The notes beneath the pieces are model-generated. The model saw nothing but the letters and a program-made list of their open reading frames with translations. It had not been told where the DNA came from and did no database searches. From Bacteroidales bacterium (GTDB lineage Bacteria; Bacteroidota; Bacteroidia; Bacteroidales; F082): 25,641 nt of DNA. Each line of letters starts with the position of its first letter. The stretch's first letter is position 1. This document shows, piece after piece, positions 7,185-15,894 of the stretch. Position numbers and translations under genes: made by a program. The DNA is taken from positions 1-25,641 of the forward strand of contig JAEEII010000093.1 in assembly GCA_016281295.1 (NCBI GenBank). The letters are read 5' to 3'.

Positions 7185-9764
7185 ATGAAAACGACATGGC
7201 TACTTTTATTATTTCTGCCTCTCGGTTTATGGGGACAAGTGGTCGATGATTTCTCGGATGGCGACTTCACGGAGAATCCGGCATGGGTTGGCATGGATAG
7301 CTGTTTCACGGTCAACAGCAACGGGCAGCTTCAGTCGGCAGCCACCACGGCAGGTGAGTCATGGCTTTCTCTTGCCTTCGATGGACGTGAAGCGTGGGAG
7401 TGGCGTTTCTGGATTCGGGAGAATTTCAGCCCGTCGGCCAACAACTATGCGGAAGTCTGGCTGGTGGCCGATTCCGCCAATTTGCTCCATGCCTCGAAGG
7501 GTTATTATCTAAGGTTTGGCGCTGCTGGCAACCAGGATGCCATCGAGTTGTATCGCAGGGATTTGTCAGGGGATCAATTGGTGTGTCAAGGCACTCCCGC
7601 AGCCATAGCCTCTGCTTTCAAGGTGGGGGTGAAGGTCAACCGTGACAATGAGGGACGTTGGCGAGTGCAGACCGACGATGAGAACATGGGGATTTATTCC
7701 TTGGAGGCTGAAGGCGTTGATGATGCCTATCCTTGCTCGGGCTACTTCGGATTCTGTATCAGATATACAGCCAGTAATGCCAAAAAGTTTTATTTCGACG
7801 ACATCTATATCGGGCCTACGGTGGTCGATACCGTACCTCCCGAACTGAATCATATAGAGGTGAGGGATGCGAGCCATCTGCTGTTGGTTTTTAATGAGGC
7901 GCTATCGTCAGCTGTGTTGGATACAACGCTCTACACAGTCGTGCCTAACGTGGGTCATCCCGACACAGTGTGTTTTGCATCCCGACCCTCTGAGGTGTTG
8001 TTGGCGTTTGATCCGCCTTTGCCTATCAACCAAAACTGTCAACTCCGGGTCTCTGGGATCAGCGATCTTGTTGGAAATATCATGGGAATTATTGAAGTTT
8101 TTTTTGCAGTTTACGCTGTCACTGGGAATGACGTTGTCATCAACGAGATTATGGCTGATCCCTCCCCGGTGGTTGGCATGCCGGAATGGGAGTACCTGGA
8201 GCTGTTTAACACCACTGCCTTCCCCATCGACTTGACAGGATGGAGCTTGTGTATCGGAACCTCAGTGAAAACGTTTCCGCAGGTTTCCATCGATTCATCA
8301 GGGTATTTGATTTTGTGCAAGTCAGACGCAGCGCAAGAACTGTCTGCATACGGCTCTGTTTGCGGCTTCTCTTCCTTCTCGATTGCCAATGCGGGCACTA
8401 CCTTGCGCCTGTTGTCGCCTGACGAGACCTTGGTGTCGGAAGTCGTTTTCAATGACAATTGGTACCATGATGCCGTTAAAAAAGATGGGGGATGGGCTTT
8501 GGAACAGATTGACCCTTATAATCCTTGCGCAGGCACTTATAACTGGACAGCCTCCGTGGATCCTTCTGGAGGTACGCCTGGGAGGATTAATTCGGTGAAC
8601 GCGCCCAATGCGTTTCAGCCTAGCTTGGAACGGGTTAGTATGTTGGGCGACGACATCGTATTGCTGTGGTTCGACCAGCAGATGGACCCAGCGAGTTTGA
8701 TGAATCCTGCTTGTTATCAGGTGATTGAGTTGGAGCTGAATCCCATAGAGGTGGTGGTGAACCCTCTTGATGCCACCTCTGTGGAGCTGCTCTTTGCGAA
8801 TTCGTTTCAGGAGGGGATGCTATATACCTTGTCGGTGAATGGAGTAAAAAATTGCAGTGGAAACTTGATTGAGGAAGGGACGGAGATGAGGTTTGGCATC
8901 CCTTTCTTGATAGGAGAGAACGAGATTCTTATTAATGAGATATTGTTCGACCCTATCGAGCCTGGAGTGGATTATGTGGAGCTTTATAATCCTTCTGACA
9001 AGACATTCGATGTGAGCGAGTTAAAGTTGGGCCTTATCAAGGACCATTTCCCAAATCCTACTGATACTGTGTTGAAAGAGATTACCGAGGAGTCGCGCCT
9101 TTTCCTTCCTGAGACTTATTTGCTGTTATCGACGGACGGTTATGTCGTCACTGAACAGTATGGTGTTGGTGTGGGGAATCATATCGACATGAAGTCGTTC
9201 CCTTCCTATCCCAACAGTGGGGGTACGGCGCTGTTGATGAGTCGCCAGGGGGTGGTGGTGGATCAGATGGACTTTGGGGAGTCGATGCATGATCCTTTGC
9301 TCAAGGTAACCAAAGGTGTTTCGTTGGAAAGGGTATCGTGGACGGTGCCCTCATGGCAACCCGACAACTGGCATTCGGCGGCTGCATCAGTGGGCTTTGG
9401 GACACCGGGCTATGCCAATTCCATGAAAGGTGATGAGGGAGTTTTGGATGCTGAAGGGGTCACGGTGACCCCCAAGGTGTTCTCACCCGATGGTGATGGT
9501 TTTGAGGATTGTTGTATTATAAATTATAGTTTTATAGAAGTTGGATATACTATAAACACTTATATTTTCAGTGTGGATGGCCAGTTGGTCAGGCATTTGA
9601 TCAAGGGCGAGATGGTGGGGAGTACGGGGAGTGGTGTTTGGAATGGCTTGGATCACCGTGGCGTTCGTGTTCCTTTGGGGATGTATGTCATGGTGACGGA
9701 GGCGTTCGATTTGGCAGGTACGGTTCACCGTTATCGCAACGTGGTGAGTGTTGCTTCGCAATGA
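7185..9764 (+). CDS. Secreted lamin-tail-domain protein with Ig-like repeats
   Basis: An 859-residue exported protein. Residues 1-17 are a signal peptide (ending LGLWG). Residues 19-210 look like a concanavalin/jelly-roll domain (FDDIYIGPTV at its end). Residues 216-310 and 475-575 look like SbsA/Big_5-type Ig domains (PPELNHIEV, then LVFNEAL; ERVSMLGDD, then LWFDQQMDP). Two lamin-tail domains follow them (about 315-440 with VVINEIMADPSP and EYLELFN; about 577-745 with ILINEILFDPIEPG and DYVELYNP). The C-terminus (757-859; VFSPDGDGFEDCC, then GVWNGLDHRGVRVPLGMYV) is a FlgD-like/CHU_C-like Ig domain, common at the end of surface proteins in this phylum. The Ig-lamin-tail pair is thus duplicated. 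A surface or adhesion role is an inference. It converges on the phosphatase gene with 1 bp between the stop codons. Confidence 0.85.
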   Translation: MKTTWLLLLFLPLGLWGQVVDDFSDGDFTENPAWVGMDSCFTVNSNGQLQSAATTAGESWLSLAFDGREAWEWRFWIRENFSPSANNYAEVWLVADSANLLHASKGYYLRFGAAGNQDAIELYRRDLSGDQLVCQGTPAAIASAFKVGVKVNRDNEGRWRVQTDDENMGIYSLEAEGVDDAYPCSGYFGFCIRYTASNAKKFYFDDIYIGPTVVDTVPPELNHIEVRDASHLLLVFNEALSSAVLDTTLYTVVPNVGHPDTVCFASRPSEVLLAFDPPLPINQNCQLRVSGISDLVGNIMGIIEVFFAVYAVTGNDVVINEIMADPSPVVGMPEWEYLELFNTTAFPIDLTGWSLCIGTSVKTFPQVSIDSSGYLILCKSDAAQELSAYGSVCGFSSFSIANAGTTLRLLSPDETLVSEVVFNDNWYHDAVKKDGGWALEQIDPYNPCAGTYNWTASVDPSGGTPGRINSVNAPNAFQPSLERVSMLGDDIVLLWFDQQMDPASLMNPACYQVIELELNPIEVVVNPLDATSVELLFANSFQEGMLYTLSVNGVKNCSGNLIEEGTEMRFGIPFLIGENEILINEILFDPIEPGVDYVELYNPSDKTFDVSELKLGLIKDHFPNPTDTVLKEITEESRLFLPETYLLLSTDGYVVTEQYGVGVGNHIDMKSFPSYPNSGGTALLMSRQGVVVDQMDFGESMHDPLLKVTKGVSLERVSWTVPSWQPDNWHSAAASVGFGTPGYANSMKGDEGVLDAEGVTVTPKVFSPDGDGFEDCCIINYSFIEVGYTINTYIFSVDGQLVRHLIKGEMVGSTGSGVWNGLDHRGVRVPLGMYVMVTEAFDLAGTVHRYRNVVSVASQ

Positions 9765-9765
9765 G

Positions 9766-10467
9766 TTACATGTCGAGGTTGGTCATGGCGAAGAGCTCGT
9801 TGGTGTCGGGGTTGAATGCCATCAGGTTGCCCATGTCGGTTTTATCGGTATAGAATACGCCGTTGTCCAGGGCGATGAAGTCGTGGTTTTTCTGGTTATG
9901 GATGACGTTGTCGATGAAGCTATGGCCTACAGGGATGTGTCCGTGGATGATTCGGCGTCCGTTGGTTTTTTCGAAATCGACTTTGAAGTTGCGTACCCAG
10001 ATCATGCTATGGGTGTCTTCAAAGGGGTTTTTGATTTTGAAGTTCATGCCTGCGTGTACGAGGATAAAGTCTTCGAGTTCGTAGTAATACTCGAGGTTTT
10101 TCATCCAGTCGATATAGTCTTTGGGAATCTCGCGTGGGTGTTTCACGCCGAAGCTTTTAAAGGTTTCCGCGGCTCCGACTTTTTCCCAGTCGCGTTGGAT
10201 TTGTGGCTTAAAGAGATGGAAGTGCTGGTCGGCTTCCCAGGTCTGGACGCAATAGTCCTCGTGATTGCCTTTGAGACAATGAAGGTGATAGCCTTTGGCC
10301 TGGAGATCCCAGAGGTAGTCGATGACCTCTTTGCTCCTTGGGCCTCTGTCGATATAATCACCCAAGAAGAACAGCTCGTCTTCTTGGGTGATTCTTAGCA
10401 TGCTCTCCGCCAAGGCCTTCAAAGTCTTGGCGCAACCATGAATATCTGGAATGATCCACCGTGCCAT
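9766..10467 (-). CDS. PPP-family metallophosphatase (Ser/Thr phosphatase-like)
   Basis: A 233-residue calcineurin-like phosphoesterase with the full set of metal-binding motifs: D8-I-H10-G, GDYIDRG (36-42), GNHED (67-71), VHAGMNF and HGHIPVGH. The PDIHG form and small size match bacterial PPP phosphatases (bacteriophage-lambda-phosphatase type). Such enzymes remove phosphate from phosphoproteins or from diadenosine tetraphosphate (ApaH branch); the sequence does not settle which. It starts 11 bp after gpmA, so it is probably in the same transcript. Its stop faces the stop of the lamin-tail gene with a 1-bp gap and no obvious terminator between them. Confidence 0.9.
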   Translation of the reverse strand: MARWIIPDIHGCAKTLKALAESMLRITQEDELFFLGDYIDRGPRSKEVIDYLWDLQAKGYHLHCLKGNHEDYCVQTWEADQHFHLFKPQIQRDWEKVGAAETFKSFGVKHPREIPKDYIDWMKNLEYYYELEDFILVHAGMNFKIKNPFEDTHSMIWVRNFKVDFEKTNGRRIIHGHIPVGHSFIDNVIHNQKNHDFIALDNGVFYTDKTDMGNLMAFNPDTNELFAMTNLDM

Positions 10468-10478
10468 TTTCTTACTTC

Positions 10479-11222
10479 TTATTTCTTCCCTTGATTAGCT
10501 ACAGCGGCCATCAGTGCGGCAACTTTCTCGGGATCGCCGAGGAAGAAGTCCTTTTGGAGATTCATCTGGTCGTCGAATTCAAAGATATACGGGATGCCTG
10601 TGGGGATGTTGAAGGCGATGATCTCATCGTTCGACATGTTTTTCAGCACTTTGACTACTCCGCGGAGGCTGTTTCCGTGGGCCACCACCATCACTTGGTC
10701 GTGGTTCTCAAAGGCTTTCATGATATGGTCTTTATAGTAAGGCATGACACGGTCGATGGTGTCACAGAGTGCCTCGGTGAGCGGGATCTGGTCGTCAGTA
10801 AGTTCGGCATAGCGAGGATCCATGCGGGGGCTTTTCGGGTCGTTCATCTCCAACGCCGGGGGACGCACGTCAAAAGCGCGGCGCCACAGACGTACCTGTT
10901 CGTCACCGTATTTCTCAGCGGTCATCTTCTTGTCAAGGCCTTGAAGCTGTCCGTATGACTTTTCGTTCAGACGCCAGGTCTTGTAAACCGGAAGCCAGTC
11001 CATATCCATCGTGTCAAGAACATAATTCAAGGTCTTGATGGCGCGTTTCAGATAGGAGGTGAAGCAAATCTCTGGCTTGTATCCGTTCTCTTTCAGTACT
11101 TTACCTGCTTCGATAGCTTCCTGGATGCCTTTTTCAGACAAATCCACATTCGTCCATCCCGTGAAAAGATTGAGCTTGTTCCACTGGCTCTCGCCATGTC
11201 TAATTAATATTAATTTTTTCAT
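10479..11222 (-). CDS. gpmA: 2,3-bisphosphoglycerate-dependent phosphoglycerate mutase
   Basis: A 247-residue histidine-phosphatase-fold enzyme that interconverts 3- and 2-phosphoglycerate in glycolysis and gluconeogenesis. It shows the phospho-histidine motif LIRHGES (His9), Arg60 (SYLKRA), Glu87 in WRLNEKSYGQLQG, and the second histidine His182 in VAHGNSLRG. Length matches the E. coli enzyme (about 250 residues). It follows lspA by 38 bp of AT-rich heptamer repeats and precedes the phosphatase by 11 bp, and is probably co-transcribed with the dksA-lspA genes. Confidence 0.96.
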   Translation of the reverse strand: MKKLILIRHGESQWNKLNLFTGWTNVDLSEKGIQEAIEAGKVLKENGYKPEICFTSYLKRAIKTLNYVLDTMDMDWLPVYKTWRLNEKSYGQLQGLDKKMTAEKYGDEQVRLWRRAFDVRPPALEMNDPKSPRMDPRYAELTDDQIPLTEALCDTIDRVMPYYKDHIMKAFENHDQVMVVAHGNSLRGVVKVLKNMSNDEIIAFNIPTGIPYIFEFDDQMNLQKDFFLGDPEKVAALMAAVANQGKK

Positions 11223-11233
11223 ATAAATATCTA

Positions 11234-11261
11234 TAAATTATAAATTATAAATTCTAAATTC
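11234..11261. repeat. Heptanucleotide tandem array between lspA and gpmA
   Basis: Four 7-bp units on the plus strand: TAAATTA twice, then TAAATTC twice, followed by a partial TAAAG. The array fills most of the 38-bp lspA-gpmA gap and overlaps the last base of the lspA stop codon. Confidence 0.8.
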
Positions 11262-11851
11262 TAAAGTGATTTGAGCCATTTCCACTGAAACAGTATCATA
11301 TAAAAGACTCCGATTGTGATGGCAGAGTCGGCAATGTTGAAGATGGGACGGAAAAAGATAAAATGCCCATCTTGGCCATAGAAAAAGTCGGGCAGCCAGC
11401 TAATGCTTCCTTTGGCTACATCGATGATGGGGAAGTAAAGCATGTCAACGACTTTGCCGTGAAGCCACCCAGCGTAATGAAAAATCTCTCCGTAAAACAC
11501 GCAGTCGATAATGTTGCCCAAAGCTCCCGCGGTGATGAGGGAAAGTCCAAACAACACACCGAATTTTGTTCCTTTCTTTGAGAGGCGGAACAGAAGATAA
11601 ATCAAGGCGATTACCGCCACAATTCTGAAGATGCTGAGTGCGGTTTTGACAACGCCTCCGCCGCCCATCCAGCCAAAAGCCATACCTGGGTTCTCGATGA
11701 AGAGCAGCTTGAACCAGTTGCCCAGCATGGGGATTTCCTGTCCGATGGCCATGTTTGTCTTGACCCAGACCTTCAACAGCTGATCCAGGACTAAGACGAT
11801 GAAAATAATAACAAACGAGGCGGTTAGGCCTTTCCTTTTTACTTTTGTCAC
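11261..11851 (-). CDS. lspA: Lipoprotein signal peptidase (signal peptidase II)
   Basis: A 196-residue inner-membrane aspartyl protease that removes signal peptides from diacylglyceryl-prolipoproteins. The GTG at 11851 is chosen because it overlaps the stop of the upstream dksA-like gene as GTGA and has AAGGAAAAG just before it. Longer in-frame starts would lie deep in dksA. Several hydrophobic helices are visible (about residues 11-30, 67-88, 96-115 and 170-190). The catalytic aspartates are Asp116 (GNIIDCVFYG) and Asp175 (FNIADSAITIG); the conserved ENPGMAFG lies at 53-60. A loop before the second aspartate (about 140-165) is longer than in E. coli, as is common in Bacteroidota. Confidence 0.95.
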   Translation of the reverse strand: MTKVKRKGLTASFVIIFIVLVLDQLLKVWVKTNMAIGQEIPMLGNWFKLLFIENPGMAFGWMGGGGVVKTALSIFRIVAVIALIYLLFRLSKKGTKFGVLFGLSLITAGALGNIIDCVFYGEIFHYAGWLHGKVVDMLYFPIIDVAKGSISWLPDFFYGQDGHFIFFRPIFNIADSAITIGVFYMILFQWKWLKSL

Positions 11852-12246
11852 TTTTTCTTTTCCTTCATTTTTGCATCCAAACAAATGGTTGTGGTGGGGA
11901 CACAACGCAACCGTTCTTTGGGAATCAGCTTGCCAGTGGCGCGGCAGATTCCGTAGGTCTTGTTTTCGATGCGCATCAAAGCGAATTCGAGGTTCTGTAT
12001 GTATTTTTCCGTACGGGAAGCCAACTTGGCATTCTCTTCTTTTTGTGAGACCGAATAACCTTCCTCCAGGATTTTGAAGGTCGGGGCAGTATCATCTGTG
12101 CTGTGCTCGCCGCCAGCGATATTTTCTTTCAGGATCTCCAGGTTCTCTTGCGCTTGTTTCAGTTTCTCAAGGATTAACTCCTTAAATTCTTCCAACTCTT
12201 CATCGGAATATCTTACCGTTGACGCTGTTTTTTTCTTCTCGTCCAT
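11848..12246 (-). CDS. DksA/TraR-family transcription factor with reduced zinc site
   Basis: A 132-residue protein with an N-terminal coiled coil (about residues 14-95) and a C-terminal DksA/TraR finger (YGICRATGKLIPKERLR). DksA proteins enter the RNA polymerase secondary channel and act with ppGpp. The four zinc cysteines of E. coli DksA are here C101-x2-T104-x17-C122-x2-A125, so two of the four ligands are missing. This is the exact pattern of the zinc-independent DksA2 of Pseudomonas. Its place between ileS and lspA is typical of Bacteroidota. Translation of lspA is coupled through a 4-bp overlap. Confidence 0.9.
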   Translation of the reverse strand: MDEKKKTASTVRYSDEELEEFKELILEKLKQAQENLEILKENIAGGEHSTDDTAPTFKILEEGYSVSQKEENAKLASRTEKYIQNLEFALMRIENKTYGICRATGKLIPKERLRCVPTTTICLDAKMKEKKK

Positions 12247-12312
12247 AATGCATATAGTTTGTGTCTTTAGGAGCTTGATGACTCGGGCAGACTGATTAGT
12301 GTTTTAAGAGTG

Positions 12313-12343
12313 CTAAATTATGTTAATTTTTGAAAATATGCAA
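12313..12343 (-). promoter_or_regulatory. Possible promoter before dksA-like gene
   Basis: In the 102-bp gap after ileS, the minus strand shows TTG (12343-12341), then 20 bp, then TAATTTAG (12320-12313). The second box fits TAnnTTTG with one mismatch. It would give dksA-lspA-gpmA their own transcript besides read-through from ileS. Confidence 0.4.
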
Positions 12344-12348
12344 GTATT

Positions 12349-15300
12349 TTAAGCTTTTAGAATCATCATTTTTACTTGGACGTTTTCTGTGAGTTCGTCT
12401 TCCAGCACGTTGTCGCCGGAGAGTTGCTCCACAGTGGTGATGGAATCGGCCAGCGTTTCGGCACAGATATAGTTGCTGAAGCCTTGGATGGCGTTTTCAA
12501 TCTGAACGTTTTTCTCGATGTTGATTTTGATGCGGTCGGTGACCTCGAGGCCGCTGTTTTTGCGGAGGGTCTGGACGCGGTTGACGATTTCGCGGGCGAG
12601 GCCTTCGTTGAAGAGCGGTTCGGTGATGGTCATATCGAGGGCGACGGTGTAGTTGCCTTCTGAGGTAACGGTCCAGCCGGGGATGTCTTGGGTGGAGATG
12701 AGTGCGTCCTCAAGGGTGAGCTCCACGTCCACGCCGTCCACATCCAGATGGGTGCCGTTGTTCTTTTCGTAAGCATGGATCTCGTCCTGACTCATATTGG
12801 CGAAGTAGTTCTGGATTTGTTTCATCTGTTTTCCGTACTTCCTTCCCAAGGTCTTGAAGTTGGGTTTCACGTTCTTCACCAAGATGTTGTTGTCGGCGGC
12901 AAGGAACTCGATGTCTTTGATGTTGACCTCGCTCATGATGAGGTGCGACACTTTCGACAGCTGTTCTTTCATGGTGTCGTTGGCGACAGGAATCATGATT
13001 TTGGACAGGGGCTGCCGCACGCGGATGTTGGCTTTTTTACGCAGCGAGAGCACGAGTGAGGAGATGAGCTGAGCGGCTTCCATGCGTTCCTCTAAGGCCT
13101 TGTCGATGAGTTTGGCGTCGGCCATGGGGAAGTCAGTGAGATGCACAGACTCGGCGCTGTTGTGTCCCGTGGCGTTGTTGAGGTCGCGGTAAAGCTGTTC
13201 GCTGAAGAACGGAGCGATGGGTGAGCTGAGCCGTGCCACGGTCTCCAAGCAGGTGTATAAGGTTTGATAGGCCGAGAGCTTGTCTTTGTCGTCATCGCTT
13301 CTCCAGAAACGACGGCGTGAGAGTCGAACGTACCAGTTGCTCAGGTGAGCGTCAACAAAGTTGGCGATGGCACGACCGGCGCGGGTGGGCTCATAGCTCT
13401 GGTAGGCGTTGTCCACCTCAAGGATCAGCGAGTTCAGCTCGGAGAGGATCCATCGGTCGATTTCGGGACGCTCGGCGTATGGGAGGTCGGCCTCTTGATA
13501 GTCAAATTTGTCAATGTTAGCATACAAGGCAAAGAACGCGTAGGTGTTGTACAACGTTCCGAAGAACTTGCGGCGCACCTCGTCAACGCCCGCCTCGTCG
13601 AACTTCAGGTTGTCCCACGGTTGCGAGTTGGTGATCATGTACCAACGCACGGCGTCGGCGCCGTATTTCTCGATGGCTCCGAAAGGATCCACGGCATTGC
13701 CGAGACGTTTTGACATCTTGTTGCCGTTCTTGTCGAGTACCAAGCCATTGGAAATCACATTTTTATAGGCTACGCTATCGAAGCACATCGTGGCGATGGC
13801 ATGAAGTGTGAAGAACCAACCACGGGTTTGGTCCACGCCCTCAGCGATAAAATCAGCTGGGAACGGGATAGGAGAGAGGTTGGCATTGAGGGGTGAGAGT
13901 TTTCCGCCTTCGTTTTTCTTTGCCATGCAATGGTATTGGGCGTATGGCATGGCTCCGCTGTCGAACCACACGTCGATGAGGTCGGGTTCGCGGAACATCT
14001 TCTTCCCGCTTGCGGAGCAGAGTATGACGCCGTCGATATAGGGACGGTGCAGGTCGAATTTATTGTAATCGCTTGAAGCATACGGATTTTCGGTCATGAA
14101 TCCCGCCTTGATGGATTTCTCGATTTCGTTGCGGAGTTCTTCGACGCTGCCGATGCAGATCTCTTCTTTTCCGTCTTCGGTACGCCAGATAGGCAATGGC
14201 GTGCCCCAGTAGCGTGAGCGTGAGAGGTTCCAGTCAACGAGGTTCTCGAGCCAGTTGCCGAAACGTCCGCTGCCCGTGGCTTCGGGCTTCCAATTGATGG
14301 TCTTGTTGAGCTCGATCATACGGTCTTTCAGAGCGGTGGTCTTGATGAACCAGCTGTCGAGAGGATAGTATAGCACGGGTTTGTCGGTGCGCCAGCAGTG
14401 TGGGTAGTTGTGGGTGTGTTTCTCGCTCTTGAAGAGTTTGCCTTCTTCCTTCAACAGGACCACGATATCGACGTCAAGTGACTTGTCTTTCTCAGTTTTG
14501 GTGGGGTCGTAGGCGTTCTTCACAAATTGTCCGGCGTAGGGACGATAGGCCTCGACATCCATGTTGTTTTTAACGAAGTCGGGATCCAGGTCCTCGATGC
14601 GCCAGAACTTGCCAGTGCGGTCAACCATCGGCTGGGCTTTGCCGTCTTTGTCGATCATCTGAAGGGGCGGGATGCCTGCGGCGGCGGCCACACGTTTATC
14701 GTCGGCGCCGAAGGTTGGGGCGATATGAACGATGCCAGTACCATCTTCGGTGGTGACATAGTCGCCGCCGATGATGCGGAAAGCACCTTCGCCTGGGTTC
14801 ACCCACGGAATCAGTTGTTCATACTCTAAACCAATCAGTTCCACGCCTTTGTATTCCTTAATAACTTCAGGGGCTTCTTTGAACATAGTCTCCACCAAGG
14901 CTTTTGCCATCAGGATTTGGCAAGGTTCCTCGGTATAAGGATGCACGGTCTTCAATAACACATAGTCGATATTGGGGCCGACGCAGAGGGCTGTGTTTGA
15001 AGGCAATGTCCACGGTGTGGTGGTCCAAGCGATGGCGTAAGTGGGGGCTGCGCTGTTGAATCCGTCTGTTCCTTTTTCGAATTGTGAAGGCTTTAGTTTA
15101 AAAAGCGCGACACAGGTCAAGTCTTTTACATCGCGGTAGCAGCCGGGCATATTCAGTTCGTGTGAACTAAGTCCTGTTCCAGCAGCGGGCGAGTAAGGCT
15201 GGATGGTGTAGCCTTTGTAGAGCAAGCCCTTGTCATAGAGGTCTTTCAGCAAAAACCACAGGGTCTCAATGTAATCGTTGGTGAAGGTGATGTAAGGATC

Positions 15301-15741
15301 GTTGAGGTTGACCCAATAGCCCATCTTACGGGTGAGGTCGTCCCAAAGGTCTTTGTATTTCATCACTTCCTCGCGGCAGGCGCGGTTGTAGTCATCGACG
15401 CTGATCTTCTTGCCGATGTCCTCTTTGGTGATCCCCAACTTTTTCTCCACTCCGAGTTCCACGGGGAGGCCGTGGGTGTCCCATCCGGCCTTGCGAACCA
15501 CATGTTTGCCTTTCAGGGTTTGGTAGCGGCACACCACGTCTTTGATGGAACGAGCCATCACATGGTGAATGCCAGGTACGCCATTGGCACTCGGTGGTCC
15601 CTCGAAAAACACGAAGGCGTTGTTTTTATCACGGTTGTCCAGACTCTTTTGGAAAGTGTCGTTATCCTCCCAGTATTGGCGGATTACATTGGCTGTCTCG
15701 GTGAGGTTTAGCTGTTTATATTCCTTGTAATTCTCTTTCAT
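12349..15741 (-). CDS. ileS: Isoleucyl-tRNA synthetase, class 2 (eukaryote-like)
   Basis: A 1130-residue class I synthetase that charges tRNA-Ile. Its length, and a C-terminal region unlike the zinc-finger tail of E. coli IleRS, place it in the IleRS2 type. The first active-site motif reads G57-I-H-H60 (in PPSANGVPGIHHVMAR), the swapped GxHH form of HxGH. The second is KMSKR at 675-679 (NGNKMSKRLGNAVDP). The editing domain (about 200-430; TTPWTLPSNTALCVGP, TGIVHIAPTFGADD) looks complete, as do GWDTHGLPVE and EGVDQTRGWFFTLHA. A segment before PADFIAEG (KLSPLNANLSP) is longer than in homologues I recall and is coded by a decayed heptamer array (13874-13901). No T-box was seen. Confidence 0.97.
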   Translation of the reverse strand: MKENYKEYKQLNLTETANVIRQYWEDNDTFQKSLDNRDKNNAFVFFEGPPSANGVPGIHHVMARSIKDVVCRYQTLKGKHVVRKAGWDTHGLPVELGVEKKLGITKEDIGKKISVDDYNRACREEVMKYKDLWDDLTRKMGYWVNLNDPYITFTNDYIETLWFLLKDLYDKGLLYKGYTIQPYSPAAGTGLSSHELNMPGCYRDVKDLTCVALFKLKPSQFEKGTDGFNSAAPTYAIAWTTTPWTLPSNTALCVGPNIDYVLLKTVHPYTEEPCQILMAKALVETMFKEAPEVIKEYKGVELIGLEYEQLIPWVNPGEGAFRIIGGDYVTTEDGTGIVHIAPTFGADDKRVAAAAGIPPLQMIDKDGKAQPMVDRTGKFWRIEDLDPDFVKNNMDVEAYRPYAGQFVKNAYDPTKTEKDKSLDVDIVVLLKEEGKLFKSEKHTHNYPHCWRTDKPVLYYPLDSWFIKTTALKDRMIELNKTINWKPEATGSGRFGNWLENLVDWNLSRSRYWGTPLPIWRTEDGKEEICIGSVEELRNEIEKSIKAGFMTENPYASSDYNKFDLHRPYIDGVILCSASGKKMFREPDLIDVWFDSGAMPYAQYHCMAKKNEGGKLSPLNANLSPIPFPADFIAEGVDQTRGWFFTLHAIATMCFDSVAYKNVISNGLVLDKNGNKMSKRLGNAVDPFGAIEKYGADAVRWYMITNSQPWDNLKFDEAGVDEVRRKFFGTLYNTYAFFALYANIDKFDYQEADLPYAERPEIDRWILSELNSLILEVDNAYQSYEPTRAGRAIANFVDAHLSNWYVRLSRRRFWRSDDDKDKLSAYQTLYTCLETVARLSSPIAPFFSEQLYRDLNNATGHNSAESVHLTDFPMADAKLIDKALEERMEAAQLISSLVLSLRKKANIRVRQPLSKIMIPVANDTMKEQLSKVSHLIMSEVNIKDIEFLAADNNILVKNVKPNFKTLGRKYGKQMKQIQNYFANMSQDEIHAYEKNNGTHLDVDGVDVELTLEDALISTQDIPGWTVTSEGNYTVALDMTITEPLFNEGLAREIVNRVQTLRKNSGLEVTDRIKINIEKNVQIENAIQGFSNYICAETLADSITTVEQLSGDNVLEDELTENVQVKMMILKA
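13874..13901. repeat. Decayed heptanucleotide array inside ileS
   Basis: Read in 7-bp steps on the plus strand the units are GAGAGGT, TGGCATT, GAGGGGT and GAGAGTT. Three of four match the (T/G)AGAGGT unit found in asd with at most one change. They code for the KLSPLNANLSP segment of IleRS. Confidence 0.6.
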
Positions 15742-15764
15742 TGTACTGCTTTGAAATGAAAGTG

Positions 15765-15772
15765 CAAAGGTA
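15765..15772 (-). promoter_or_regulatory. ileS promoter -7 box
   Basis: TACCTTTG on the minus strand, 23 bp before the ileS ATG, matches TAnnTTTG exactly. The upstream region is AT-rich with no clear -33 box. Confidence 0.6.
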
Positions 15773-15831
15773 AGAAAAATAATTTTTTCTCAGCGGAAAG
15801 AGATATATATTTACAGATTCTGTTTAAAAAA

Positions 15832-15866
15832 TAAAAAAAGAGGATGACCACAATGGATCATCCTCT
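15832..15866 (-). terminator. Terminator of the T9SS cargo gene
   Basis: On the minus strand a 9-bp stem (AGAGGATGA / TCATCCTCT) encloses a 10-nt loop that can pair further (CCA/TGG), followed by TTTTTTTATTTTTT. It lies 26 bp after the T9SS gene stop and upstream of the ileS promoter. Confidence 0.85.
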
Positions 15867-15873
15867 ATCTCTT

Positions 15874-15894
15874 TAGATTCTTAATTCTTAATTA
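15874..15894. repeat. Short heptanucleotide array at the 3' end of the T9SS gene
   Basis: Three 7-bp units on the plus strand: TAGATTC, TTAATTC, TTAATTA. The last covers the TAA stop codon of the T9SS cargo gene. The unit resembles the TAAATT(A/C) array after lspA. Confidence 0.55.

Noticed and set aside
12286..12322. TTAGCACTC resembling half of a CIRCE (HrcA) site before the dksA-like gene
   Set aside because: The expected second half GAGTGCTAA after 9 bp is absent; only a few bases match, so it is not called.
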